A DNA stretch of 64,000 nt. Origin: Actinomycetota bacterium (GTDB lineage Bacteria > Actinomycetota > Thermoleophilia > Gaiellales > F1-60-MAGs149). Below the pieces are notes generated by a model. The model saw only the letters and a list, made by a program, of their open reading frames with translations. It made no database searches and was not told the origin of the DNA. The translations under genes were made by a program, and so were the position numbers. The stretch's first letter is position 1; each line of letters starts with the position of its first letter. Below, piece after piece: positions 52,995 through 63,027 of this stretch. The stretch lies in assembly GCA_026392355.1 (NCBI GenBank), contig JAPLCF010000030.1, positions 310,001 to 374,000 on the forward strand, written 5' to 3'.

Positions 52995-54406
52995 GCGAGC
53001 ACCTCGCGTACTACTTCGCGATCGTCGAACGGTGAGACGACACCCGCCACGTCCTGGCCCTGCTCATGGCCTTTACCGGCGATCACCACGACGTCGCCCG
53101 GCTGAGCCATGGCGATGGCCTGCGCAATCGCGCTGCGCCGGTCGAGCTCGACCGTGTGCTGCCCGTCTGCCCCGGTCTCGATCTCCGCCGCAATTGCCTG
53201 CGGGTCTTCGCTGCGCGGGTTGTCGGTGGTGATGATCACGTGATCGGCCAGTGCGCACGCGACGCGAGCCATCTCCGGGCGTTTGCCGCGGTCGCGATCG
53301 CCGCCGCAGCCGAAGACGACGATCACGCGCCCCGTCGCGAGGGGCCGCACGGCACGCAGCACGTTGTCGAGCGCGTCCGCCGTGTGCGCGTAGTCGACGA
53401 TCACGCTAAAGGCCTCGTCCGTGGAGACGACCTCGAGTCGCCCGGGTACACCCGCGAGCCCCGCGAGCCCCGCCATGATCGCCTCGAGTGGCACGCCGGC
53501 CAAGCCGGCAGTGCTCGCCGCCGCGAGGGCGTTTTCGACGTTGAAGCGGCCGACCAGGCCGGTTGCAAGGTCGGTGGTACCCCATGGCGTGCACAGGCGA
53601 AAGGTGGTGCCGCTCGCGCCGTACTGGACGTCCTCTGCCCGCACGTCCGCGTCGGTGGCGTCGATACCGAAGCGCACGTCAGCCGACAACCGCAGGCCGT
53701 ATGCGTCATCGCTATTGGTCGCGGTGGGGCAACGACCGTCGAACAGCAGCGCCTTGGCGGCGAAGTACGCCTCCATGTCGCCGTGGTAGTCCAGATGGTC
53801 CTGCGTCAGATTCGTGAAGGCCGCCGCAGCGAAGCGCACGCCGCCAACACGGTGCTGGTCCAGTGCGTGCGACGAGACCTCCATGGCACATGCCGTGTCG
53901 CCCGCGTCGACCATGCGCCGGAAATCGCGGTGGAGGTCGATCGCCTCACCCGTGGTGCGCTGCGCGGGCTCGACGACGCCGCCGATGCGGCGCTCGATCG
54001 TCCCCAGCAGGCCCGTCGAATGCCCCGCGGCCGTCAGGATTGCGTGTTGGAGATACGCCGTCGTGGTCTTGCCGTTCGTGCCAGTAACCGCCAGCACGAG
54101 CAGCTGCGCGCTCGGCTGTCCAAAAAACAGGTCGGCAATCGGCCCCATCGCCGCTCGACACGAGTCAACGACGATCTGCGGGACGGCGACGTCCAGTTCG
54201 CGTTCGACAACGAGCGCGCAGGCACCGGCCGCGATCGCAGCGTCTGCATGGTCATGCCCGTCCGTCGTTTGCCCAGGCACGCAGAAGAAGAGCGTCCCGT
54301 CCTGCACACGACGCGAGTCGTACGCGAGGTCGCGAACGTCCACGCCATCGATGGAAAGCGTCGTTGCCCGCGCGTGAACGGGACCGAGGAGGTCCGAGAG
54401 CAGCAC
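52991..54406 (-). CDS. murE: UDP-N-acetylmuramoyl-L-alanyl-D-glutamate diaminopimelate ligase family
   Basis: VTGTNGKTTTAYLQHAIL, TNLTQDHLDYHGDMEAYFAAKALLF, VDYAHTADALDNVLRAV. Confidence 0.95.
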   Translation of the reverse strand: MLLSDLLGPVHARATTLSIDGVDVRDLAYDSRRVQDGTLFFCVPGQTTDGHDHADAAIAAGACALVVERELDVAVPQIVVDSCRAAMGPIADLFFGQPSAQLLVLAVTGTNGKTTTAYLQHAILTAAGHSTGLLGTIERRIGGVVEPAQRTTGEAIDLHRDFRRMVDAGDTACAMEVSSHALDQHRVGGVRFAAAAFTNLTQDHLDYHGDMEAYFAAKALLFDGRCPTATNSDDAYGLRLSADVRFGIDATDADVRAEDVQYGASGTTFRLCTPWGTTDLATGLVGRFNVENALAAASTAGLAGVPLEAIMAGLAGLAGVPGRLEVVSTDEAFSVIVDYAHTADALDNVLRAVRPLATGRVIVVFGCGGDRDRGKRPEMARVACALADHVIITTDNPRSEDPQAIAAEIETGADGQHTVELDRRSAIAQAIAMAQPGDVVVIAGKGHEQGQDVAGVVSPFDDREVVREVLA

Positions 54407-54450
54407 CTAACGGAGTCTAGTGCCCGCAGTGGCGGCCATCTTGGGCTGAC

Positions 54451-56205
54451 TCAGCCAGCCGAGGCTGCGCCGGGCTGGTCCATCTGCGCGCCGAGCGAGG
54501 TCAACGCGCGAGCGGTGAGCTTTGCAAACGCCGGTCCGGCGACCTCGCCGCCGTAGTACTGCCCGCCGTGCGGCTCGTCGACCATGATCAGCGTGAGTAC
54601 CTTCGGGTTCTTGACCGGCGCGAAGCCGACGAACCAGGACAGGTAGCGCGCATCCGAGTAGGTGCCATCGTTGTTGAGCTTCTTCGTGGTGCCCGTCTTG
54701 CCGGCAACCGAGTAGCCCGGAATCGCCGCGGCAGAGCCCGTGCCCTGATCAGAGACCACACCCTCAAGCATGTTCGCCAACGTCCGCGCGGCTGCGGCGG
54801 GCATGATGCGCTTGCGCGGAGCCTGCACCGGCCCCTGCCCGTCGATGCGCGTGACGACGTGCGGCTGGATCTGTACGCCGTCGTTGGCAATCGTGGCGTA
54901 GAGCTGCGCGATCTGGATCGGCGTGGTTGCAATGCCATGGCCAATCGGGATGTTGAGCGGCGACGTGCCGGACCACTGCCCGTACGACGGCACGGTGCCC
55001 GACACCTCGCCCGGAAGGTCGATGCCAGTCGGCATGCCGAAGCCAAAGCGATCGATCCACTGCGACAGCACGCTGTCGCGATTTCCCGGGGACGAGAGAT
55101 GCTCGTAAGCAAGTTTTGCCACGCCGATGTTCGACGACATGCGCAGCGCCTCGGCGGCTGTCTTGATGCCTGGATCAGGGTGTGAGTCGCGAAGGATGCC
55201 GTCGTAGAGCTGCCACTCCGACCCCACCTCAACGCGCGTGTTCGGAGAAATCCGGCCCGTCGAGAGCCCTGCGCCAAGCGTGACGGCCTTGAACGTCGAG
55301 CCCGGCTCGTACTGATCGGTGATGCCCCGCAGGCGCAGCTGGTCGGCGGTGGCCTCGCGGAAGGTGCCGTCCTTCGGCAGCGGAGCCGTGGCCATCGCGA
55401 GGATCTCACCGGTGGCCGGCTGGATCACGATTGCCGTGACGGCCTTGGCGCGGTACTGCACGCGCGTCTCGCTCACCACCGCCTCCGCCTCGGACTGCAC
55501 CTGGCGATCGATGCCCGTGCTGATCGTGCGGCCCGGCTGCATCTGCTGGTTGCGAATCACCTTGATCGCATTGCCGACCGGGTCCGCCATCCGCACCTCA
55601 AGGCCGTCCGTACCGCGCAGCACGTCGTCGTACTGGAGTTCCAGCCCGGCAACACCCTCACCCTCGACATTCGTGACACCGATCATCGGTGCGGCGATCG
55701 CGCTCGGGTAGACACGGCGCTGCGCCGGTGCAAAGTCGAGCCCCTTCAGGTTCATCGCCTCGAGCTGCTTGACCTGCGCCTTGGGCACCTCGCGGGCAAG
55801 GTCCACGTGCGAGACGCCCTCGGCATTGAGTCGCTGCATGATCGTGTCGGGCGACTCTCCGCTCGCCTCGGCAACCGCGGCGATGAGACGCGCCGGATCG
55901 GTCACCAGCGACGGCGTAGCGCCAATTGTGCTGGCCTCTTGCGTCAGGGCCAGGCGATAGCCGTCGCGGTCGAGGATCGCGCCGCGCAGCGCGGGCGTGA
56001 CGACCTCGTTGCGGTGCTGCCCCGTGGCGCGCTCGGAGTAGAAGCCACCATCCACGACCTGCATCTGCACTGCGCGGCCAAGGCAAATCGTCAGGAAGAT
56101 ACCGGCGGCAATCAGCAGCCAGCGGATGCGCCGCTCAGGGGGCGGCGACTGCGGGGTCCGTGTGCGGCGCCGCGGCGTGCGAGGGGGAGCGGTCCGCGTG
56201 GCCAC
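54451..56205 (-). CDS. ftsI: division-specific peptidoglycan transpeptidase FtsI/PBP
   Basis: YEPGSTFKAVTLGAGL, RMSSNIGVAKLA, YSVAGKTGTTKKL. Confidence 0.94.
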   Translation of the reverse strand: MATRTAPPRTPRRRTRTPQSPPPERRIRWLLIAAGIFLTICLGRAVQMQVVDGGFYSERATGQHRNEVVTPALRGAILDRDGYRLALTQEASTIGATPSLVTDPARLIAAVAEASGESPDTIMQRLNAEGVSHVDLAREVPKAQVKQLEAMNLKGLDFAPAQRRVYPSAIAAPMIGVTNVEGEGVAGLELQYDDVLRGTDGLEVRMADPVGNAIKVIRNQQMQPGRTISTGIDRQVQSEAEAVVSETRVQYRAKAVTAIVIQPATGEILAMATAPLPKDGTFREATADQLRLRGITDQYEPGSTFKAVTLGAGLSTGRISPNTRVEVGSEWQLYDGILRDSHPDPGIKTAAEALRMSSNIGVAKLAYEHLSSPGNRDSVLSQWIDRFGFGMPTGIDLPGEVSGTVPSYGQWSGTSPLNIPIGHGIATTPIQIAQLYATIANDGVQIQPHVVTRIDGQGPVQAPRKRIMPAAAARTLANMLEGVVSDQGTGSAAAIPGYSVAGKTGTTKKLNNDGTYSDARYLSWFVGFAPVKNPKVLTLIMVDEPHGGQYYGGEVAGPAFAKLTARALTSLGAQMDQPGAASAG

Positions 56206-56206
56206 G

Positions 56207-56668
56207 TCAGTTCGTCTGCAGATCCTTGGGGATGCGGATCTTCAACGTCTGCATCGCCTCAGACGGGACAAGCACCATCCCGTAGGCCGCTGCGGCGCGC
56301 TCAACCCGACCGTCGGCCAGGCGCTGCTCTGTCTGCGCCTGCACGTTGGCGGCGTCGTTCTGCGTCTGCTCGACGTACGCGCGCAGCTCGCCTGCCTGCA
56401 TGGTGGCGCGCAGCGACGAGACGTGGAGGTAGACGATCACCGAGAGGATCACGCCCACGAGAGCGATGATCGCGGCGATGCGGAAGGGACGGCCGCCGAC
56501 CGACGCGCGGCTGGTGGTGCTGCGATGGATCGTGGCCTTGCGGTTGATTGTCGAAGCGCGCTTTGCGGCGGTACGCGAGCGCCCGCCGTCGACGGGGCGC
56601 GGCTTAGGTGCTGCGGCCGGACGGCGGCGCGGCGTGGTCGGCGCCTGGCGGGGAAGCGCGACGGCCAT
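56207..56668 (-). CDS. ftsL: FtsL-like single-TM coiled-coil cell division protein
   Basis: Basic N-terminus, TM IAAIIALVGVILSVIVYLHV and coiled coil between rsmH and ftsI. Confidence 0.75.
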   Translation of the reverse strand: MAVALPRQAPTTPRRRPAAAPKPRPVDGGRSRTAAKRASTINRKATIHRSTTSRASVGGRPFRIAAIIALVGVILSVIVYLHVSSLRATMQAGELRAYVEQTQNDAANVQAQTEQRLADGRVERAAAAYGMVLVPSEAMQTLKIRIPKDLQTN

Positions 56669-57663
56669 CAGGCGGCGTCCTTCGGTAGCGGGGCAGTCGT
56701 GCGCTCGGCGACACGCAGGCGCGACGACGCGGCGCGCGGGTTGCGGTCGAGCTCGGCGGTGCCGGGGCGCACGACGCGGGACGTCAGCACGCGCAGCGTG
56801 GCTTGGCGACCGCAACCGCACATCGGCAGGTCGGGCGGGCAGATGCACGGCGCAGCGGCAGACCGGAAGAAGTCCTTGACGATGCGGTCCTCGAGCGAGT
56901 GGAACGAGATGACCGCAATACGGCCGCCCGGCTTCAGGATCTGCATGGCGGCTTCGAGACCCTCCTCCACCATCGTCAGCTCGTCGTTGACGGCGATGCG
57001 GAGCGCTTGGAAGACGCGCTTGGCCGGATGCCCCGAGCCGAACTGGGCCGGCGTCGGGATGGCATGACGAATCGTGTCGACGAGGTCGGCGCTGCGCTCG
57101 TACGGCTGCGAGGTGCGGCGGCGGCAGATGGCGCGGCTGATCTGGCGGCTGTAGCGCTCCTCGCCGTAGCGGCTGAAGATGTCGGCGAGATCGCGCTCGG
57201 ACAGCTCGGCGAGCAGGTCCGCGGCGGTCTGTCCCCCACGCGGATCCATGCGCATGTCGAGCGGTGCATCGACGGCGTAGGAGAAGCCGCGCTCGGGCTG
57301 ATCAATCTGCATGGAAGACACGCCGAGGTCGAGCAGGATCGCGTCGGCCTGCACGCCTTCAACGGCAAGCGAGCGGAAGCCGTCGACGAAGTCGCGCTTG
57401 AGCAGGCGCACGGCCATGTCGGGGTGCGAGGCGCGGAACGAGCGGGCGCGGTTCTCAACGGACGGGTCACGGTCGATCGCGACGTACGCGCCGCGGCCGT
57501 TCATCACCTCGGACAGCATCGAGGCGTGGCCGCCGGCACCAAACGTGCCGTCGACAACGGTCATGCCAGGCGCGACGTCGAGCAGCGCCACGACCTCGTG
57601 GGCGAGGACCGGATCGTGGATCGCGGCGTTAGCGGGCATCACGGACCAGGCGCTCTGCGACAT
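56668..57663 (-). CDS. rsmH: 16S rRNA (cytosine(1402)-N(4))-methyltransferase (start may be 57639)
   Basis: VVDGTFGAGGHASMLSE, ILLDLGVSSMQIDQPERGFSY, VISFHSLEDRIVKDFF. Confidence 0.96.
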   Translation of the reverse strand: MSQSAWSVMPANAAIHDPVLAHEVVALLDVAPGMTVVDGTFGAGGHASMLSEVMNGRGAYVAIDRDPSVENRARSFRASHPDMAVRLLKRDFVDGFRSLAVEGVQADAILLDLGVSSMQIDQPERGFSYAVDAPLDMRMDPRGGQTAADLLAELSERDLADIFSRYGEERYSRQISRAICRRRTSQPYERSADLVDTIRHAIPTPAQFGSGHPAKRVFQALRIAVNDELTMVEEGLEAAMQILKPGGRIAVISFHSLEDRIVKDFFRSAAAPCICPPDLPMCGCGRQATLRVLTSRVVRPGTAELDRNPRAASSRLRVAERTTAPLPKDAA

Positions 57664-58063
57664 TCTCGGCGCTCCCTTCCAGCTCGGCGAGGCCACGTTC
57701 CCAGGCCCCGCGATCCCAGATCTCAAGACGATCACGGACGCCGACGACGACGATCTCGCGGTTCAATTCGGCGTGCTGCATGAGCGGCGCCGGCACGGCC
57801 ACGCGGCCCTGTCGGTCCAGCTCGGCCTCCACCGCACCGCCGAACAGGTAGCGCTCCATCTGGCGTCCCTCACGGGTGAACGGATCGAGGCGGCTGATCT
57901 GCTGCTCCACGAATGCGTCCCAGCCGTCACGGGCGTAGATCGCGACGCAGCCATCGAGGCCGCGGGTCACGAAGACGCCGTCAGCGAAGGGCTCGCGCAG
58001 CCGCGAGGGAACCGTCACTCGGTTCTTCTCGTCGAGCTTTTGTGCGTATTCGCCAAGCAGCAT
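57629..58063 (-). CDS. mraZ: transcriptional regulator MraZ
   Basis: MLLGEYAQKLDEKNRVTVPSRLREPFADG, DRQGRVAVPAPLMQHAELNREIVVVGVRDRLEIWD. Confidence 0.96.
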   Translation of the reverse strand: MLLGEYAQKLDEKNRVTVPSRLREPFADGVFVTRGLDGCVAIYARDGWDAFVEQQISRLDPFTREGRQMERYLFGGAVEAELDRQGRVAVPAPLMQHAELNREIVVVGVRDRLEIWDRGAWERGLAELEGSAENVAERLVRDAR

Positions 58064-58112
58064 GAGGGTCGTTTCCGTGGTGGTCGGGGGCCCCATTGCG
58101 GCTCCCCCTCTG

Positions 58113-58147
58113 TACCAAGTTGCCCCACTTTACCCCACCTCGCTCCA
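58113..58147 (-). promoter_or_regulatory. MraZ operator: four TGGNN repeats at exact 10-bp period
   Basis: Minus strand TGGAGCGAGGTGGGGTAAAGTGGGGCAACTTGGTA upstream of mraZ. Confidence 0.85.
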
Positions 58148-58302
58148 CCTTGCAACTCCTATCTACCACACGAACATACGTTCGTATCCGCATGGCTATG
58201 CGGAAAACAGGTGATTCGGACCGTGATCCGCGCCGCACTTTGTGACAGCCACAGAGGGCGCCATCCCACTTCGCCCCACCGTGAGCAGAAAGCGCCGGCG
58301 CG

Positions 58303-59124
58303 CTATGCGCCGTACGGACCGCGATGGCAGACGGCGGCCGCGCCCCAGCGGGCAGCCACCTCCACCGCGTCGTGCATGCCAAGCCCGCGGCCCAGCGCAT
58401 AGGTCAGGCCGGCGGCGAACGTATCGCCCGCGCCGTAGGTGTCGCCCGCCTCGCCCGGCAGTTGCTGCCGCGCCCAGAGACCGGAGTCGTCGGTCGACAT
58501 CCAGCGGCCACCGCGCGCGCCGTCGGTCAGCACGATCGCCTTCGTGTGCTTACCGAGAATGCGGAAGTCGATCTGCTCGCCGCGGTCCGAGAGCGAGCCG
58601 ATCACGACATCGGCCTTCACGCCGCTCTCGATCAGCGCGTCAAGCTGCCTCGCCGAGCAGACGAGAATCGGCGAGCGGCGCGCCTCAACGATGGCCGACG
58701 GCTCGCCGCACGTGGCGTAGACGGCCGCGCACGACTCGAGGTCCTCCCACCGCAGTGGGTCCTCGGCGCGCGGATAGGCATTCGGCTGCGACACGATGAT
58801 CGTGCGATCGCCGTGGGCGTCGAGGATGGTCATGGCCCGCGCCTGGCGCCCTCCGCGTGGGCCAACGCGGAGGTCGACCTTCTCGTCGGCCATCCGCATA
58901 CGCGTCGCTGCACCCTCAGTGTCCTGCGCGAGCGCCGTATAGAAGACCACCTCGGCACCGGCGCGCGCCAGCGCGATTGCGACGACGGCGCCACCACCCG
59001 CCGGCTCCTCGAAGGGATCGCGAAAGTGCACGATCTCGCCCGCAACGGGAACCGCGTCGGCGTAGCCGAACAGCACCCACTCAACGTGACCGACAACCCC
59101 GATTCTCGGGCTGGCCGGGCTCAT
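58303..59124 (-). CDS. PfkB family (ribokinase-like) carbohydrate kinase
   Basis: GGGAVVAIALARAGAEVVFYTALAQD, YGAGDTFAAGLTYALGRGLG. Confidence 0.85.
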   Translation of the reverse strand: MSPASPRIGVVGHVEWVLFGYADAVPVAGEIVHFRDPFEEPAGGGAVVAIALARAGAEVVFYTALAQDTEGAATRMRMADEKVDLRVGPRGGRQARAMTILDAHGDRTIIVSQPNAYPRAEDPLRWEDLESCAAVYATCGEPSAIVEARRSPILVCSARQLDALIESGVKADVVIGSLSDRGEQIDFRILGKHTKAIVLTDGARGGRWMSTDDSGLWARQQLPGEAGDTYGAGDTFAAGLTYALGRGLGMHDAVEVAARWGAAAVCHRGPYGA

Positions 59125-59130
59125 GCTGTC

Positions 59131-59463
59131 CTAGTGGCCGAGACCGTTGTCGCGCACTGCGGCAAACAGGAAGTCGACGTGGTCGTCCCACTCGATGCCC
59201 GGCTCCCAGTTCGGCACCTCGACGCCGCCCTTGGTGAGCGTGTCGACGAGCTGCGCAATGAGCTGCTTCTCGAAGATGACACTGGCGGCCGCAATGGCCT
59301 CATCACGCGTGGCGGCGGAGGCCTCGATCGGCTCGCGGAAGTCGGCACCAGCGGGGCGCACCAGAGCAAGCCAACCCGACGGCCGCTCGGGCTGCAGCAA
59401 CACGACGAAGCCGTACTTGCGCGCCCGTGTCTTAAGGTCGTTGGCGGGGTTCTTGATGTTCAC
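59131..59463 (-). CDS. conserved-looking hypothetical protein (110 aa)
   Basis: GTG start with TAGGGT-N6-GTG upstream; coding-like composition. Confidence 0.55.
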   Translation of the reverse strand: MNIKNPANDLKTRARKYGFVVLLQPERPSGWLALVRPAGADFREPIEASAATRDEAIAAASVIFEKQLIAQLVDTLTKGGVEVPNWEPGIEWDDHVDFLFAAVRDNGLGH

Positions 59464-59472
59464 GCGGGAACC

Positions 59473-61296
59473 CTAACGCACGCGGGCCCGATGGTTATCG
59501 AGCGCGCGATCGAGGTAGAGGGCGGCGGACACGAGCGAGAGGTGTGTGAAGGCCTGCGGGAAGTTGCCGAGCGACTCGCCGGACGGTCCGATCTCCTCGG
59601 AGTACAGACCGAGGTGGTTCGCGTAGGTGTGCATCTTCTCGAAAGCAAGGCGCGCCTCCTCGAGGTTGCCGGCACGTGCCAGCGCCTCGACCCACCAGAA
59701 GGAGCAGATCGAGAACGTCCCCTCTTCCCCGCTCAGACCATCGTCCGCGGCGAGCTCCGGGTTGTAGCGATAGACGAGCGAATCGGTCACGAGTTCATCG
59801 CGAATCGCGTTGAGGGTCGAGACCATCAGAGGATCGTTGGGCGAGACGAAGTGGCCCATCACCATCATCAGCGTCGACGCGTCGAGGACATCACCGTCGA
59901 GCACCTGCACGAATGCCTGGCGGTCCTTGGAATAGCCGCGGGTCATGATCTGCTCGAAGATCGCGTCGCGCGTCTCGCGCCAGGCGATCCGCGGGCACGG
60001 GAAGCCGCGCGTCTGGGCGATGCGCAGTGCGCGGTCGAAGGCGATCCAGCTCATCAGGCGCGAGTACGTAAAGTGCTGCTGGCCGCCCCGGACCTCCCAG
60101 ATCCCCTCATCCTTGGAGTCCCAGTTGACCATTAGCCAGTCGAGCAGTTCGACGACGACCTTCCAGAGCTCGTAGTCGATCGGCTCGCCGCGCTTGTCGT
60201 AGAGGTAGATGCTGTTGATCAGCTCGCCGTAGATGTCGAGCTGCAACTGCCCAGCGGCGCCGTTGCCGACACGCACCGGCCTGGATTGGCGGTACCCCTC
60301 GAGGTCGTCAAGCTCGAACTCCTCAAGCTCATGACGCCCATCGATGCCGTACATGATCTGCAGCGGGCCGGCATTCGACGAGTGCTGCTCGAGCGCACGC
60401 GCCTTCAGGAAGGCCATAAAGTCGCGTGCCTCTTCGGTGAAGCCGAGCTTGAGGAACGCATACAGCGTGAACGACGCATCGCGGATCCACGTGTAGCGGT
60501 AGTCCCAGTTGCGCTCGCCACCAATGCCCTCGGGCAGCGATGTCGTCGGCGCAGCGACGATCGCGCCGGTCGGGCGGTAGCAGAGCAACTTGAGCACGAG
60601 CGCGGATCGCCGCACGGTCTCGCGCCAGCGGCCGCGATACGTGCACTGGTTGAGCCAGCGCCGCCAGTAATCGACGGTGCCGGTGAAGAGGTGCTGGCAG
60701 ACCTCCTCGGGAAACGGCCGAGCCGAGTGCCCCTGATCGGGAATGCGCTCCAACACGAAGGTGCGGCGATCGCCCGGCTCGAGCGTGAAGTACGCCTCGA
60801 CGCCACCTTGGTCTTCGGTGAGGTCGATCGGCGAGTCGAGCGCGAGCTTTAGCTCGTCGGTTTCGAAGACCGCACCATGGGAATCGATGTGTAGCTCGTG
60901 CTCGGTGCGGCCATAGTTGAAGCGCGGCGTGCAGTTGAGGCGGAAGTGCATGTGCCCGCGCACGCACTGCACGACACGCACGATGCGGTGCCGGTCTTCT
61001 TCCGCCGAACCAACCGGCATGAAGTCGATCACCTCACCGACGCCCTGATCGGACAAGAAGCGTGTGATCAGGACGTTCGTGTCGGGCAGGTAGAGCTGCT
61101 TGGTGCGGATGTCGTCATCGACCGGGCAGATCTGGAACGACCCGCCCTTCTCGCTGTCGAGGATCGCACCGAAGACGCTGGGCGAATCGAACCGCGGACA
61201 GCAGTACCAATCGATCTCGCCATGTTGGGTAATCAGGGCGACCGAGTGCAGGTCGCCAATGATCCCATGGTCTTCGATCGGCGCGTACTGCGTCAT
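59473..61296 (-). CDS. glycoside hydrolase family 15 (glucoamylase/trehalase-like)
   Basis: APIEDHGIIGDLHSVALITQHGEIDWYCCPRFDSPSVFGAILD, NWDYRYTWIRDASFTLYAFLKLGF. Confidence 0.93.
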   Translation of the reverse strand: MTQYAPIEDHGIIGDLHSVALITQHGEIDWYCCPRFDSPSVFGAILDSEKGGSFQICPVDDDIRTKQLYLPDTNVLITRFLSDQGVGEVIDFMPVGSAEEDRHRIVRVVQCVRGHMHFRLNCTPRFNYGRTEHELHIDSHGAVFETDELKLALDSPIDLTEDQGGVEAYFTLEPGDRRTFVLERIPDQGHSARPFPEEVCQHLFTGTVDYWRRWLNQCTYRGRWRETVRRSALVLKLLCYRPTGAIVAAPTTSLPEGIGGERNWDYRYTWIRDASFTLYAFLKLGFTEEARDFMAFLKARALEQHSSNAGPLQIMYGIDGRHELEEFELDDLEGYRQSRPVRVGNGAAGQLQLDIYGELINSIYLYDKRGEPIDYELWKVVVELLDWLMVNWDSKDEGIWEVRGGQQHFTYSRLMSWIAFDRALRIAQTRGFPCPRIAWRETRDAIFEQIMTRGYSKDRQAFVQVLDGDVLDASTLMMVMGHFVSPNDPLMVSTLNAIRDELVTDSLVYRYNPELAADDGLSGEEGTFSICSFWWVEALARAGNLEEARLAFEKMHTYANHLGLYSEEIGPSGESLGNFPQAFTHLSLVSAALYLDRALDNHRARVR

Positions 61297-61336
61297 CTGA
61301 TCCTCCGCCTCGTCATGCGACGGAGTGTACGGGGCG

Positions 61337-61669
61337 CTAGCCGGAGTGCGCGGCGAGGTTGAGCGTCGAGGCCAGGCGGTCCTTCGGCATCATGCCAACT
61401 GCGCGCTCGACGAGCTCGCCATCCTTGAACAGCGCGATCATCGGAATCGACATCACGCCGAACTGCCCGGCGATGCCCGGCTCGGCGTCGACGTCGACCT
61501 TGCCGACCTTGATCTTGCCGGCGTAGTCGCCCGCGAGCTCGTCGATGATCGGTCCGAGCGCCTTGCACGGTCCGCACCACTCGGCCCAGAAGTCGATCAG
61601 GACGGGAATGTCGGACTCGATGACCTCGCCCTGCCAGTTGGTGCTGTTGATTTCGACTGCGTTGCTCAT
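61337..61669 (-). CDS. trxA: thioredoxin
   Basis: VLIDFWAEWCGPCKALGPIIDELA, VMSIPMIALFKDGE. Confidence 0.96.
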   Translation of the reverse strand: MSNAVEINSTNWQGEVIESDIPVLIDFWAEWCGPCKALGPIIDELAGDYAGKIKVGKVDVDAEPGIAGQFGVMSIPMIALFKDGELVERAVGMMPKDRLASTLNLAAHSG

Positions 61670-61772
61670 GGGTGGCTCCTTGGAAACCGGTGCGAATGCG
61701 TACTCGGAGTATGCCGGGCGCGTCGCCCGCCTACCTCTGTAGACGAACGACGCGCCGCTGGCATTCCCGCGC

Positions 61773-62906
61773 TTACGTGTGGATGCTCTCGAGGACGAAC
61801 TTGCCGGTCAACGAGACGCCAAGAATGGCGATCGGCACATTCGGACGATTGCCCGTCTTCGGCGCGATCGTGATCGGGCCCGTCGCACCAGCCATGTTCT
61901 TGGTGTGCAGGATCTGCTTGCTGAATGCATCGAGATCCGTCGAGCCGGCCTTCTTGATGGCATTGGCCCAGAGGTACACGGAGTCGTAGGCGTAAATGCC
62001 CCACGTGCCGGGCGCCGTGCCGAACGTCGACTTGTAGTTCTTCACGTACGCGCGGCTGATCTTGTTGCCGAACTGCGTCGGCGTCGGCGAACCGCTGAAG
62101 GTGCACCGATGCGCCGCGGTGTTACCGGCAGCGGAGATGAAGCCCGGGTCCTGATTGGCGAGACCCATGAAGCAGCGGGCGTCGTTCCCCGCCTTGGCCT
62201 GAGCAGCGAGCTCTTTGGCGATGATCGCGCCCTGGGGGAAGTACGTCGACACGTAGACCGTGTCGGGGTTGTTCGTCAGCGCCTGCGCAACCTGAGCCGA
62301 GAAATCAGTTGCCGTCGGATCGATCTCGATCTTCGTGACGAGCGCGCCCTGCTTATCGAGCGCGGAGTACATGCGATCAGCCATGCCCTTGGTGTAGGTC
62401 GAGGGATCCCAGAGGATCGAGACCTTCTGCGCCTTGTTCGCCTTCATCCAATTGACCTCGGCCGGCGAGATCTGCGAGTTCTTCGGCTGCACCGTGGCAC
62501 CCATACCTGTGGTGTCGTCGGTCGAGGTCAGCTGGACGGGGAACACGCCGCCCTTGATGTAGAGCGGGAGGTTCTTCACGCCAACGGACGAGTTAAACGG
62601 TCCGATCACAGCGGACGGGTGCTTGGCGATGATCGACTTGGCAACCGTCACGCCAGTCGCAGGATCAGCCTTGTCATTGCCCGAGATCAGCACGACCTTC
62701 ATGCCGAGCAGGCCACCAGCCGCGTTGATTTCCTTCACCGCAAGCTTCGTGCCGCGGAGCATGTCGTACCCGTTGGAACGCTGGTCGCCGGTCAACGGCC
62801 CCTCATACGCAAGCAGGATGGTGCCCTTCGTCGCGGCAGACGCGAGCGGCGCGGCGACAGCCACCGCGATAAGCGATGCGAGCAAGATGAGCAGACGACG
62901 TTGCAC
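61773..62906 (-). CDS. branched-chain amino acid ABC transporter substrate-binding protein (LivJ-like)
   Basis: Signal peptide from GTG 62906 with GGAGG RBS; ILLAYEGPLTGDQRSNGYDMLRGTKLAVKEINAAGGLLG. Confidence 0.88.
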   Translation of the reverse strand: MQRRLLILLASLIAVAVAAPLASAATKGTILLAYEGPLTGDQRSNGYDMLRGTKLAVKEINAAGGLLGMKVVLISGNDKADPATGVTVAKSIIAKHPSAVIGPFNSSVGVKNLPLYIKGGVFPVQLTSTDDTTGMGATVQPKNSQISPAEVNWMKANKAQKVSILWDPSTYTKGMADRMYSALDKQGALVTKIEIDPTATDFSAQVAQALTNNPDTVYVSTYFPQGAIIAKELAAQAKAGNDARCFMGLANQDPGFISAAGNTAAHRCTFSGSPTPTQFGNKISRAYVKNYKSTFGTAPGTWGIYAYDSVYLWANAIKKAGSTDLDAFSKQILHTKNMAGATGPITIAPKTGNRPNVPIAILGVSLTGKFVLESIHT

Positions 62907-63027
62907 AGTGGCCTCCGAGGCGTAGATAGCGAGAGCGTACTGCATGAATCCTGCAACAAGAATCGCGTTTTGTCTGCAGGGCCACCCCTTTGCGGGCGGT
63001 GAAGCCAATTCGAGCTCAAGGCTGACG

